A stretch of DNA of 14,814 bases from Clostridiales bacterium (lineage in GTDB: Bacteria; Bacillota; Clostridia; Christensenellales; Christensenellaceae): positions 1-14,814 of the forward strand of contig JAHZHM010000008.1 in assembly GCA_019420265.1 (NCBI GenBank), read 5' to 3'. The first letter of the stretch is position 1, and each line of letters opens with the position of its first letter. Both the position numbers and the translations under genes were made by a program. Shown piece after piece: positions 1 through 7,179 of the stretch. The notes under the pieces are model-generated. The model did no database searches, had not been told where the DNA came from, and was given only the letters and a program-made list of their open reading frames with translations.

Positions 1-17
1 AAAGGAGGAAATCAAAA

Positions 18-1397
18 ATGACAAAAGTACCCTACAAAATTCAGCTTTCCGAACAGGAGCTTCCCAGATATTGGTATAATGTGCGGGCAGATATGCAGAC
101 GGACTGCTGCCCCATCTTAAACCCGGCGACGGGCAAGCCCGTTACTGTTTCGGATTTAACCCCGGTGTTCTGCGAAGAGCTGGCCAAACAGGAACTGAAT
201 ACAAAAGACCGCTTCATTGAAATTCCGGAAGAAGTGCGGGAATTTTACAAGATGTACCGCCCCTCCCCGCTCATGCGGGCCTATCGGCTGGAAAAAGAGC
301 TGCAAACCCCGGCCAAAATTTACTATAAATACGAGGGCGGCAACACTTCGGGCAGCCATAAACTCAACAGCGCCATCGCCCAGGCATATTATGCCAAAAA
401 GCAGGGGCTGAAGGGCGTTACCACCGAGACAGGCGCCGGGCAGTGGGGCACGGCGCTGGCCATGGCAACCGGATATTTTGGCCTAGACTGCAAAGTGTAT
501 ATGGTCAAAGTCAGCGCAGAGCAAAAGCCCTATCGCAAGGCGCTCATCCAGACTTATGGCGCCAGCATCATCCCCTCCCCTTCCATGACGACCAACGTCG
601 GCCGGGAGATCAACGAGAAATTTCCTGGCTCCACAGGCAGCCTGGGCACTGCCATTTCCGAAGCTGTGGAGGTTGCCGTTTCAACAGAGGGCTATAAGTA
701 TGTGCTGGGCAGCGTGCTCAACCAGGTGCTGCTGCACCAGACGATCATCGGCCAGGAGGCCAAAGCGGCGATGGAAAAAATCGAGGAATACCCGGATATT
801 CTCATCGGCTGTGCAGGCGGCGGCTCCAACCTCGGCGGGCTGATGGCCTCCTTCATGGCAGACCGCCTGGCTGGAAAGCGCAGCCCGCACTTTATCGCGG
901 TGGAGCCGGCTTCCTGCCCCTCGCTGACCCGGGGCAAATTTGCCTACGATTTCTGCGATACCGGCAAGGTTACCCCGCTGGCAAAAATGTATACGCTGGG
1001 CTCCTCGTTCATTCCATCGGCCAACCACGCCGGCGGCCTGCGCTATCACGGCATGAGCCCCATTCTCTCCCAGCTCTATCACGACGGGTATCTGGATGAA
1101 GCCCGGGCTGTGGAGCAGACGCAAGTCTTTGAGGCGGCGACACAGTTTGCCCGGGTGGAGGGCATCCTGCCCGCGCCCGAAAGTTCGCATGCCATTCGCG
1201 TCGCCATCGATGAGGCAATTCGCTGCCGGGAGAGCGGCGAGGCCAAGACCATCCTCTTCGGCCTGACGGGCACGGGGTATTTCGATTTGGCCGCCTATAC
1301 CGCATACAACGAGAAGCGGATGAGCGACTACATCCCCACGGAGGAGGACCTCCAAAAAGGCTTTGCCGGAATCCCCTCGATTCCGGGCATTCAGTAA
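18..1397 (+). CDS. trpB2: Tryptophan synthase beta chain, TrpB2 type (stand-alone)
   Basis: This 459-aa PLP enzyme condenses indole with L-serine to make tryptophan. The Schiff-base lysine is K115 in GSHKLNSA. The catalytic glutamate is E137 in TETGAGQWG. The PLP-phosphate glycine loop is GCAGGGSNLGG at 264-274. The length, the long N-terminal extension (about 80 residues before the RPSPL block) and the insertions around residues 180-230 match the TrpB2 family rather than the ~400-aa TrpB1. The ATG has an ideal aaaggagg Shine-Dalgarno at 1-8. No trpA or other trp gene lies downstream, since a strong terminator follows at once. This fits the usual view of TrpB2 as an indole-salvaging enzyme working without an alpha subunit, which is inference here. 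What precedes it is outside the window. Confidence 0.93.
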   Translation: MTKVPYKIQLSEQELPRYWYNVRADMQTDCCPILNPATGKPVTVSDLTPVFCEELAKQELNTKDRFIEIPEEVREFYKMYRPSPLMRAYRLEKELQTPAKIYYKYEGGNTSGSHKLNSAIAQAYYAKKQGLKGVTTETGAGQWGTALAMATGYFGLDCKVYMVKVSAEQKPYRKALIQTYGASIIPSPSMTTNVGREINEKFPGSTGSLGTAISEAVEVAVSTEGYKYVLGSVLNQVLLHQTIIGQEAKAAMEKIEEYPDILIGCAGGGSNLGGLMASFMADRLAGKRSPHFIAVEPASCPSLTRGKFAYDFCDTGKVTPLAKMYTLGSSFIPSANHAGGLRYHGMSPILSQLYHDGYLDEARAVEQTQVFEAATQFARVEGILPAPESSHAIRVAIDEAIRCRESGEAKTILFGLTGTGYFDLAAYTAYNEKRMSDYIPTEEDLQKGFAGIPSIPGIQ

Positions 1398-1405
1398 GCA
1401 AGCGA

Positions 1406-1448
1406 AAATACAAAAGGAGCGACAAATACTGTCGCTCCTTTTGTATTT
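1406..1448 (+). terminator. Strong intrinsic terminator after trpB2
   Basis: A perfect 19-bp inverted repeat (1406-1424 paired with 1430-1448) has a 5-nt loop. The outer pairs are A/U and the core is GGAGCGACA/TGTCGCTCC, with a T-rich 3' arm. It starts 8 nt after the trpB2 stop. Because the arms carry A-tracts and T-tracts on both sides, it could act in either direction. Confidence 0.9.
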
Positions 1449-1529
1449 CTCTTTTCTGCCTTCGCGTGATGGCCCAAAGAGCGCCCTGCCCGCTAATATC
1501 CCCAAAATTAGCAGGTGTTCCTTGATGCG

Positions 1530-1572
1530 TTGTCTTATTGCATCTATCCTCGTTACAATATTTAAACATTGT
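1530..1572 (+). promoter_or_regulatory. Putative promoter and palindrome upstream of the VanZ-like gene
   Basis: A possible -35 TTGTCT (1530-1535) lies 18 bp from a -10 TACAAT (1554-1559). An 18-bp imperfect palindrome, ACAATATTT/AAACATTGT at 1555-1572 (8 of 9 pairs match), overlaps the -10 and could be an operator. The rest of the 1449-1659 gap is AT-rich and shows no gene to me. The predicted leader would be about 95 nt. Confidence 0.35.
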
Positions 1573-1659
1573 TTTTCATCAAAATAATAAAGGTATTTTT
1601 CAAGAGTGCGTGGAATTGTTTATTATCCTAGAAGGAAAAATGAATGAGGAGGCACTTTT

Positions 1660-2205
1660 ATGTATTATCCTATGTATTTAAATGACATTATGGGATTCCT
1701 GAAAGAAGTGTTGCGGCTTGGATGTATGAGCATTCTCGTGGCAGTAGTTCTATACGCGGCTCTTTTGCTCTTTTTGCCAAAACGGTTTGCCGGAACAGGA
1801 ATCAGTGTAAAAATTGGCCAGTTTTTTCTCCTGTTCTATTTTTCCGCTTTTGTCATCTGGTCCCTTCTCCCTTGCTCAATGGGGCGAGAAAACAATTTCA
1901 TTCCCTTCCAAAGCATCTATGGCTCCCTTTGTTCACGGAGCGAAGTTCCCAAATACATTCTTTTTTTCAACATTTTGCTGTTTGTTCCCATGGGCGCGCT
2001 TTTGCCCTGGATCTTCCCGGAACTGAAAAAATGGTATCGGGTAGTCGGCATCTCTGTGTGCATATGCCTGGCCAGAGAGCTGATGCAGCTCATCCTCTGG
2101 TATCGGGTGTTCGATATTGATAGTCTGCTGTTCGCTTTGGCTGGCTCTTTCGCCGGATATGGACTGTTTTTGCTGGCGAACAGGCTTGCCAAAAAAAGGG
2201 AATAG
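1660..2205 (+). CDS. VanZ-like family membrane protein
   Basis: This 181-aa integral membrane protein has about five hydrophobic segments (roughly 20-39, 53-71, 98-117, 127-143, 155-173). VanZ-family hallmarks are present: NFIPFQSI at 79-86, NILLFVPMGALLP at 104-116, and an E-x2-Q ... FDIDSLLFALAGSFAGYG block at 140-168. VanZ itself gives low-level teicoplanin resistance, but most chromosomal homologues have no proven role, so no resistance function is claimed. The start is set by GAGGAGG at 1646-1652, 7 nt before the ATG. It appears to be a single-gene unit, and T-rich sequence follows the stop without a clear GC-rich hairpin. Confidence 0.85.
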   Translation: MYYPMYLNDIMGFLKEVLRLGCMSILVAVVLYAALLLFLPKRFAGTGISVKIGQFFLLFYFSAFVIWSLLPCSMGRENNFIPFQSIYGSLCSRSEVPKYILFFNILLFVPMGALLPWIFPELKKWYRVVGISVCICLARELMQLILWYRVFDIDSLLFALAGSFAGYGLFLLANRLAKKRE

Positions 2206-2223
2206 GCCAATCTCTCTTTTTTA

Positions 2224-2252
2224 TCGACAAATCTCCCAAAGCTTGCTAAAAT
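2224..2252 (+). promoter_or_regulatory. Promoter of the 149-aa hypothetical gene
   Basis: The -35 TCGACA (2224-2229) is one mismatch from consensus. A 17-bp spacer leads to the -10 TAAAAT (2247-2252), with an extended TGc just before it (2244-2246). Predicted transcription starts near 2259, about 44 nt before the chosen ATG. Confidence 0.65.
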
Positions 2253-2302
2253 TCTAACCAGAGGTTGCCGAATTGGCGGCGGATTTTCAGGGAGAGAGCA
2301 CC

Positions 2303-2752
2303 ATGGATTATATCGAAAAAGCCAATGAACTTTGGGAGGCATATGTGCCCGAAAGCGGCCAGGCCACGACGCTACAGGGCGAGCTTTTGCGGGAGATAGA
2401 GGCATTGCGCACGGAAGCGCAGCAAAACGACAACATCAACTTCGATGAGGATTACGCCTATTTCTGCGATTTCATCCTGCAAACGCTGAAAGATGCGCAG
2501 TGCAGCTCCCGTCTCAAGCTTTTCCGCATTTCCCGCGCGCTGAAAACCATCCAGCGCTATGGCATGCTGGCGGCGCAGTATAACCGCGGCGAGCTTGGCG
2601 AACAGGAATTTTCGAGCCTGCACAAGGGCCGCCCGGCTTTCGCCTATCAGGAAAACGATCTCTATGATATCGTCTTAGAGGGCATTGTGGATTTTTGCGA
2701 GGCCAATCCGCATCCCCTGCCGCACCGGCCCAACCCCACGCTATATTGGTAA
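2303..2752 (+). CDS. Hypothetical soluble protein (149 aa), family not recognised
   Basis: I do not recognise a family with a known function. The protein is soluble and largely helical by composition, with no signal peptide or membrane segment. It is acidic in its N-terminal half (ELWEAYVPESGQATTLQGELLREIEALR, then NINFDEDYAYFCDF) and ends in a Pro/His-rich tail (NPHPLPHRPNPTLYW). The ATG at 2303 was chosen because GGGAGAG (2290-2296) sits at proper spacing and the promoter at 2224-2252 lies upstream. A TTG 30 nt further upstream (2273) is in frame but lacks a ribosome site. It has its own promoter and a terminator shared with the convergent MerR gene. The ordered, low-complexity-free sequence supports a real gene. 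Confidence 0.8.
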   Translation: MDYIEKANELWEAYVPESGQATTLQGELLREIEALRTEAQQNDNINFDEDYAYFCDFILQTLKDAQCSSRLKLFRISRALKTIQRYGMLAAQYNRGELGEQEFSSLHKGRPAFAYQENDLYDIVLEGIVDFCEANPHPLPHRPNPTLYW

Positions 2753-2755
2753 AAC

Positions 2756-2781
2756 AAAAAAGAGGCTTTGGCCTCTTTTTT
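2756..2781. terminator. Bidirectional intrinsic terminator between convergent genes
   Basis: AAAAAAGAGGC (2756-2766), a TTTG loop, then GCCTCTTTTTT (2771-2781). The A-tract and T-tract flanks let it end transcription both of the 149-aa gene (+) and of the MerR-family gene (-), whose stop is 6 nt away. Confidence 0.88.
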
Positions 2782-2786
2782 TGCGC

Positions 2787-3194
2787 CTAAATTGCCTTTT
2801 TCTGCCGCGCCTTTTTGAGCCGCGCCTCGGTTCCCTCCTGGCAGGCCTGCTCGTAGTAATTCACTTTATAGTTGATCCGCTGGAGATACCCTTGCAGCTC
2901 GGCAATGCGCTGTTCCACTGCCTGCTTATGCTCCCGCAGCATCTGACGGCGGTTTTGCAGCGTGCCATCCCCCTCCGCGCAGAGCGCCATAAATTCCTTG
3001 ATATCCCGAATGGGCATATCCGTATTTTTTAGGCAGGTGATCAGCGAAATTCTCTCTAGATCCTGCTCCCGATAAACCCGCACGCCCGCTTCGTTTCTCT
3101 CGACAGGCGGAAAGAGCTGCTCTTTTTCATAAAAGCGGAGCGTTGAGGCGCTTAGGCCCGTCAGCTCGGAAACCTGGCGAATGGTATATTCCAT
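2787..3194 (-). CDS. MerR-family transcriptional regulator
   Basis: This 135-aa DNA-binding protein is of the short MerR class. The N-terminal winged helix is typical: YTIRQVSELTGLSASTLRFYEKEQLFPPVERNEAGVRVY at 3-41, followed by the DLERISLITCLKNTDMPIRDIKEFM helix block. A long C-terminal coiled coil (about 80-118) serves as the dimer interface. There is no MerR-type metal-binding cysteine cluster, and C54, C72 and C118 are scattered. The start is the ATG at 3194, because AAAAGAGG (3203-3210 on the complement) precedes it. An upstream in-frame ATG at 3215 lacks such a site. It is divergent from the ANT(6)-like/methyltransferase pair, which makes that pair and itself the likely targets. The inducer is unknown. 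Confidence 0.9.
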   Translation of the reverse strand: MEYTIRQVSELTGLSASTLRFYEKEQLFPPVERNEAGVRVYREQDLERISLITCLKNTDMPIRDIKEFMALCAEGDGTLQNRRQMLREHKQAVEQRIAELQGYLQRINYKVNYYEQACQEGTEARLKKARQKKAI

Positions 3195-3254
3195 AGATAA
3201 AACCTCTTTTTTCATTTTGCAGGCGCAAAAACCGCATCGGCCAAAGGCGATATT

Positions 3255-3316
3255 TTGTTTTGTGCCGTATTTTTATTATACTACTCCCTGCGCAAACCGG
3301 CAAGCTATGCTATACT
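3255..3316 (+). promoter_or_regulatory. Putative promoter(s) of the nucleotidyltransferase/methyltransferase pair
   Basis: There are two candidates. The first is TTGTTT (3255-3260), a 16-bp spacer and TATACT (3277-3282). The second is an extended -10, TGc-TATACT (3308-3316), with a poor -35 about 17 bp upstream, which would give a short ~22-nt leader. The sequence alone does not decide between them. Confidence 0.5.
3275..3303 (-). promoter_or_regulatory. Putative promoter of the MerR-family gene
   Basis: On the complement a -35 TTGCCG (3303-3298) is 17 bp from a perfect -10 TATAAT (3280-3275). This gives a start near 3268 and a leader of about 70 nt. Its -10 overlaps the -10 of a forward promoter candidate. 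Confidence 0.5.
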
Positions 3317-3344
3317 AATAGAAAAGCCAGTAAGGAGCGATGCT

Positions 3345-4205
3345 ATGCGCACGAAAAAACAGATGATGGATTTGATTTTAACTTTCGCCCAAAGGGACGA
3401 ACGCATCCGCGCCGTGGCCATGAACGGCTCGCGGCTGGATGAGAACATCACTCCGGATCGCTTTCAGGATTACGACGTCGTCTATTTCGTCCGGGAGATG
3501 GATTCCTTTTTGACAGACCCTGCCTGGGTGGATTATTTTGGCCCGCGCATCATCATGCAGACGCCCGAAGACGGCCGGCTGTTCCCGCCCGAGCTGGGCG
3601 GGTGGTATACCTATCTGATGCTGTTTGAAGATGAAAACCGCATCGATTTGATGCTCATCCCCACTTCAGACATTCAGCGCTACTGCAAGGCCGATACGCT
3701 GACCAAAGTGCTGCTGGATAAAGACGGCCTTTTCCCCGCGCTCCCTGCCCCCAGCGACGCGATGTATCACATCAAGCGGCCCTCGGCAGACCAATACGCG
3801 GGCTGCTGCAACGAGTTTTGGTGGGTGAGCACCTATGTTGCCAAGGGGCTTTGCCGCCGAAAAATTCACTACGCCATCTGGCATCTGAACCAATGCCTGC
3901 GGGAAGAGCTTTTGCGCATGCTCTCCTGGCAGGTTGGCATTCAGACGGATTTTTCCCTGAGCGTGGGCAAATGCTATCAAAACCTTCCCTATTACTTAGA
4001 GGAAGAAGCTGGTGCGCTTTTGCTCTCTGCCAGCCGGCAGGACAGCGAAGCCGCCTGCTGGGACGCGCTCTTTGCCATGTGCACGCTCTTTTCCGGGGCC
4101 TCTCGCTTTGTGGCCGAAGGGCTGGGCTTTGCGCCGCCCCAGGAAGAGGAGGGCGTGCGGCAATATCTCCAGCGGCTTTTTGAGGCATATCCGCCCAGGC
4201 CCTAA
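3345..4205 (+). CDS. ANT(6)/AadE-like aminoglycoside 6-nucleotidyltransferase
   Basis: This 286-aa protein matches the streptomycin 6-adenylyltransferase family (AadE/AadK, usual length about 284-302). It shows the N-terminal MMDLILTFAQRDERIRAVAMNGSR, the nucleotidyltransferase signature GSR (28-30) with QDYDVVYFV (41-49; D42 and D44 the likely metal ligands), RIDLMLIP (99-106, third acidic residue D101), the LLDKDG block and CCNEFWWVSTYVAKGL. The family adenylylates the 6-OH of streptomycin. Whether this chromosomal copy does so is inference. The start is the ATG with TAAGGAG at 3331-3337. In-frame codons back to 3255 lack a ribosome site and overlap promoter elements. A methyltransferase follows 17 nt later, probably in the same transcript, and a MerR-type regulator is divergent. 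No mobile element is adjacent. Confidence 0.88.
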   Translation: MRTKKQMMDLILTFAQRDERIRAVAMNGSRLDENITPDRFQDYDVVYFVREMDSFLTDPAWVDYFGPRIIMQTPEDGRLFPPELGGWYTYLMLFEDENRIDLMLIPTSDIQRYCKADTLTKVLLDKDGLFPALPAPSDAMYHIKRPSADQYAGCCNEFWWVSTYVAKGLCRRKIHYAIWHLNQCLREELLRMLSWQVGIQTDFSLSVGKCYQNLPYYLEEEAGALLLSASRQDSEAACWDALFAMCTLFSGASRFVAEGLGFAPPQEEEGVRQYLQRLFEAYPPRP

Positions 4206-4222
4206 CAAGAGGAGGAAACAAT

Positions 4223-4984
4223 ATGCAGGATAATACCCGCCGTTTCGACGGCAAAGCATCGCTCTATAAACAATTCCGCCCTTCCTATCCGGAAGAGTAT
4301 TTCGACTACCTCTTCCAAAAGGCCCGGCTGGGGCCGCAAGACGCCATTGCGGATATTGGCGCCGGAACCGGCATCTTTACCCGCCAGCTTTTGCGCCGCG
4401 GATTTTCGGTTTTTGCCGTTGAGCCGGGAGAGGATATGCGCCGCCAAGGGCAAGCGCAGCTGGGCGACGACCCTGCCTTGCGCTGGGTGGCGGGCAGCGC
4501 GGAGCAGACGACGCTCGCACCGGGCAGCGTTGGCCTGGTTACCGCCGCCCAAGCCTTTCACTGGTTTGACCGGGAAAAATTCGGCGCCGAATGCCGGCGC
4601 ATTTTGCGGCCGGGCGGGCTGGTGGCGCTGGTTTGGAACATTCGCGTGCCGCAGTGCGCGCTGACGCAGAAATGCGCCGAGCTCTTTTCCCGCTACTGCC
4701 CAGGTTTTACTGGCTTCAGCGGGGGCAGCGCGACTGAGCCGGATGCGATTGAGCCGTTTTTCCTGGGTGGGAAGATGGGGTATCGCCAATTTTCAAACGA
4801 CCTTTTCTACGATTGGGATGCCTTTCTCGGCCGGATGCTCAGCTCTTCCTATGCGCCGGGGCAGCAGGATGCGCAGTATCCCGCGCTGGTGGAGGGGCTG
4901 TATCAAATTTTCCTGGAAGAAAGCCAGGATGGCATTTTGCGCTTCCCCATGCGGACGCGCAGCTTTCTTGGGCAGCCGGCATAG
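4223..4984 (+). CDS. Class I SAM-dependent methyltransferase
   Basis: This 253-aa methyltransferase has the Rossmann fold of the Methyltransf_11/25 type. The SAM-binding motif I is IADIGAGTGIFTRQL (42-56). The acidic end of beta-2 is VEPGEDM (66-72). The post-motif is AAQAFHWFD (108-116), and RILRPGGLVALVWN (126-139) follows. Its substrate cannot be read from sequence; the AQAFHWFD type covers many small-molecule enzymes. It starts 17 nt after the ANT(6)-like gene with AGAGGAGG upstream, so the two are probably co-transcribed. The C-terminal half (about 145-253) has no motif I recognise. The thi promoter begins 3 nt after its stop. Confidence 0.87.
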   Translation: MQDNTRRFDGKASLYKQFRPSYPEEYFDYLFQKARLGPQDAIADIGAGTGIFTRQLLRRGFSVFAVEPGEDMRRQGQAQLGDDPALRWVAGSAEQTTLAPGSVGLVTAAQAFHWFDREKFGAECRRILRPGGLVALVWNIRVPQCALTQKCAELFSRYCPGFTGFSGGSATEPDAIEPFFLGGKMGYRQFSNDLFYDWDAFLGRMLSSSYAPGQQDAQYPALVEGLYQIFLEESQDGILRFPMRTRSFLGQPA

Positions 4985-4987
4985 GGC

Positions 4988-5016
4988 TTGCAAAAAAGCA
5001 AAAAAGGCCGTATAAT
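4988..5016 (+). promoter_or_regulatory. Promoter of the thi operon
   Basis: TTGCAA (4988-4993), a 17-bp spacer and a perfect TATAAT (5011-5016). The predicted start near 5023 lies just before the riboswitch, as expected. Confidence 0.82.
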
Positions 5017-5032
5017 AAAGCGACAAGAAAAA

Positions 5033-5112
5033 GGGGAGCTTGCGTAGGCAGGCTGAGAGGAAGGCGCCGCTTCGACCCTGAAACCTGATTTGGATAATGC
5101 CAACGTAGGGAA
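5033..5112 (+). ncRNA. TPP riboswitch (THI element)
   Basis: The aptamer is recognised by its conserved blocks in order. GGGGAGC comes at 5033-5039. GGCTGAGAGG (5051-5060) carries the CUGAGA pyrimidine sensor. ACCCTGAAACCTGAT is near 5075-5089. GGATAATGCCAACGTAGGGAA (5092-5112) includes the pyrophosphate-binding helix. It binds thiamin pyrophosphate and shuts off the genes below. It sits between a consensus promoter and thiW-thiM-thiE-thiD. Confidence 0.95.
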
Positions 5113-5125
5113 AAGAGGAATTTTT

Positions 5126-5183
5126 GGCGTGTTTCTTTTGCCTGCCCATGCAAAGGGCTGCTGCAAGCGGAGCACGCCTTTTT
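5126..5183 (+). terminator. Probable riboswitch-controlled terminator (expression platform)
   Basis: GGCGTG (5126-5131) can pair with CACGCC (5173-5178), which is followed directly by five Ts. Smaller nested pairings fill the long loop, for example GCCC/GGGC around ATGCAAA. A competing pairing of TGCAAAGG in the loop with CCTTTTTGCA (5177-5186) could serve as the antiterminator. It lies between the aptamer and thiW, which suggests transcription attenuation. The stem is short and the loop long, so this is only moderately supported. Confidence 0.5.
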
Positions 5184-5203
5184 GCACCCCGGATGGAGGA
5201 TTT

Positions 5204-5710
5204 ATGAAAAGACAGAATTTGCGCAAACTTGTGCTGGCCGGGCTGCTCATCGCCGTGGGCGTGGCGTGTTCGCCCTTTAGCATTCCCGTCGGCGCTTCCA
5301 AGTGTTTCCCCGTACAGCACATGGTCAATGTTCTGGCGGCCGTCATGCTGGGGCCATGGTATGGCGTGGGCATGGCGTTTCTCACCAGCCTGCTGCGGGT
5401 GCTGCTGGGCACGGGCAGTCTGCTGGCGTTTCCGGGCAGCATGTGCGGCGCGCTGGTCTGCGGGCTGGTCTACCACTACCGCAAAAACCTGCCGCTGACG
5501 TATCTGGGCGAAGTGCTGGGGACAAGCCTGCTGGGCGGAATACTGGCGTATCCGCTGGCGACGTTGGTCATGGCAAAGCAGGCCGCGCTGTTCACCTATG
5601 TGCTCCCCTTCTTCGTCAGCACGGCCGGCGGGACGATTCTAGCGGCCGTTCTGGTCTTTGCCTTGCAGAAAACCCACGCGCTGGAGCGCTTTGCCAATGA
5701 GCGCGCCTAG
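5204..5710 (+). CDS. thiW: ThiW, S component of a thiamin-precursor ECF transporter
   Basis: This 168-aa membrane protein has about five hydrophobic segments. It begins with the typical LRKLVLAGLLIAVGVACSPFSIPVGASKCFPVQHMVNVLAAVMLGPWYGVGMAF. The KCFPxQHxxNV block and the Ala/Gly-rich first helix are those of ThiW, the substrate-binding subunit that works with a shared ECF ATPase/EcfT module (not encoded here). The substrate is thought to be the thiazole moiety, from family knowledge and from linkage to thiM. The start follows TGGAGGA (5194-5200). It is the first gene under the TPP riboswitch, and its 3' end overlaps thiM by 14 nt. Confidence 0.92.
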   Translation: MKRQNLRKLVLAGLLIAVGVACSPFSIPVGASKCFPVQHMVNVLAAVMLGPWYGVGMAFLTSLLRVLLGTGSLLAFPGSMCGALVCGLVYHYRKNLPLTYLGEVLGTSLLGGILAYPLATLVMAKQAALFTYVLPFFVSTAGGTILAAVLVFALQKTHALERFANERA

Positions 5711-6488
5711 CCCGGCTGAGGCGCTGGCGGCGCTGCAAAAAAGCGCGCCCCTGGTGCATGTCATCACCAACACGCTCAGCCAGAACGACTGCGCCAACCT
5801 GCTTCTGGCCGTGGGCGCACACCCCATCATGGCGGAGGCCGAGGAAGAGACTGCGCAAATCGCCGGAAACTGCAATGCGCTGGTGCTCAACACGGGCATC
5901 CCCTCTGCGGCCAAATTCCGTGCCATGCTGCTGGCCGCTCAAGCGGCGAACAGGGCAGGCATTCCCGTTTTGCTGGATCCTGTGGGCATTGGGGCCAGCG
6001 CCTTTCGCCGGGAGCAGATTGGCCGTCTGCTGGAATCGGCCTCCTTTGCGGCCATCCGGGGCAACAGCGCGGAAATTGCCGTTCTGGCGGGAGCTAGCCC
6101 AGCTTTTTCGGGCGTGGATTCCGGCGCGGCAGAGGATGTGCGGCCTGCCGAGTTGACGGCGCGCAAACTTGGCGCAGTCATCCTGCAGAGCGGCGCAGAG
6201 GATTTTCTCACCGACGGGCATCGCCGCATCAAAATTTCCGGCGGCCATGCGGCCATGGCAAAAATCACCGGGGCGGGGTGTATGCTCTCGGCGCTGGCCG
6301 GGGCATTTCTGGCGGCAAACCCGGCGCATCCGCTGGAGGCCGCTGCGGCGGCCGCGGCCTTTTGGAAAAAATGCGCCGAACTGGCGGCCGCGCGCATGAA
6401 GGCGCAAGGCACGGGCACAGGCAGCCTGCATATTTACCTATTGGATGCCGCCAGCCAGATGCGCCCAGAGCAACTGGAAGAACTTTAG
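5697..6488 (+). CDS. thiM: Hydroxyethylthiazole kinase
   Basis: This 263-aa ribokinase-fold enzyme phosphorylates 4-methyl-5-(2-hydroxyethyl)thiazole with ATP in thiamin salvage. Seen are the N-terminal VHVITNTLSQNDCANLLLAVGAHPIMAEAEEE, DPVGIGASAFR, IRGNSAEIAVLAG, the ILQSGAEDFLTDG segment, and ITGAGCMLSALAGAF with the anion-hole glycines and the conserved cysteine. The ATG at 5697 has GGAG 10 nt upstream and overlaps the end of thiW, so the two are probably translationally coupled. In-frame codons further upstream lie deep inside thiW. An Ala-rich stretch with near-continuous GC codons spans about 6335-6362. Confidence 0.94.
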   Translation: MSAPSPAEALAALQKSAPLVHVITNTLSQNDCANLLLAVGAHPIMAEAEEETAQIAGNCNALVLNTGIPSAAKFRAMLLAAQAANRAGIPVLLDPVGIGASAFRREQIGRLLESASFAAIRGNSAEIAVLAGASPAFSGVDSGAAEDVRPAELTARKLGAVILQSGAEDFLTDGHRRIKISGGHAAMAKITGAGCMLSALAGAFLAANPAHPLEAAAAAAAFWKKCAELAAARMKAQGTGTGSLHIYLLDAASQMRPEQLEEL

Positions 6489-6531
6489 GCTCTCCGCGCC
6501 AAAGGCGCATAAACAGAAAGGCAATTTTACC

Positions 6532-7175
<644 letters not shown>

Positions 7176-7179
<4 letters not shown>

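Noticed and set aside
1449..1659. A 74-codon frame running through the trpB2 end into the intergenic region
   Set aside because: It is mostly an off-frame reading of trpB2 and its terminator. The remainder is AT-rich with no coding pattern.
3255..3344. An N-terminal extension of the nucleotidyltransferase from an in-frame TTG
   Set aside because: It covers promoter elements and lacks a ribosome site. The ATG at 3345 has TAAGGAG at good spacing and gives the family's usual N-terminus.
4985..5203. A short coding region between the methyltransferase and thiW
   Set aside because: The stretch is explained by a promoter, a TPP aptamer and an expression platform. The in-frame codons before thiW have no ribosome site.
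5616..6431. A 271-codon minus-strand frame opposite thiM
   Set aside because: It is a shadow of thiM with Arg/Gly/Ala-rich content. thiM itself has all family motifs.
6497..6509. A GCGCC-AAA-GGCGC hairpin between thiM and thiE
   Set aside because: It has only five pairs and no U-tract, within an otherwise continuous operon. It is unlikely to be a terminator.
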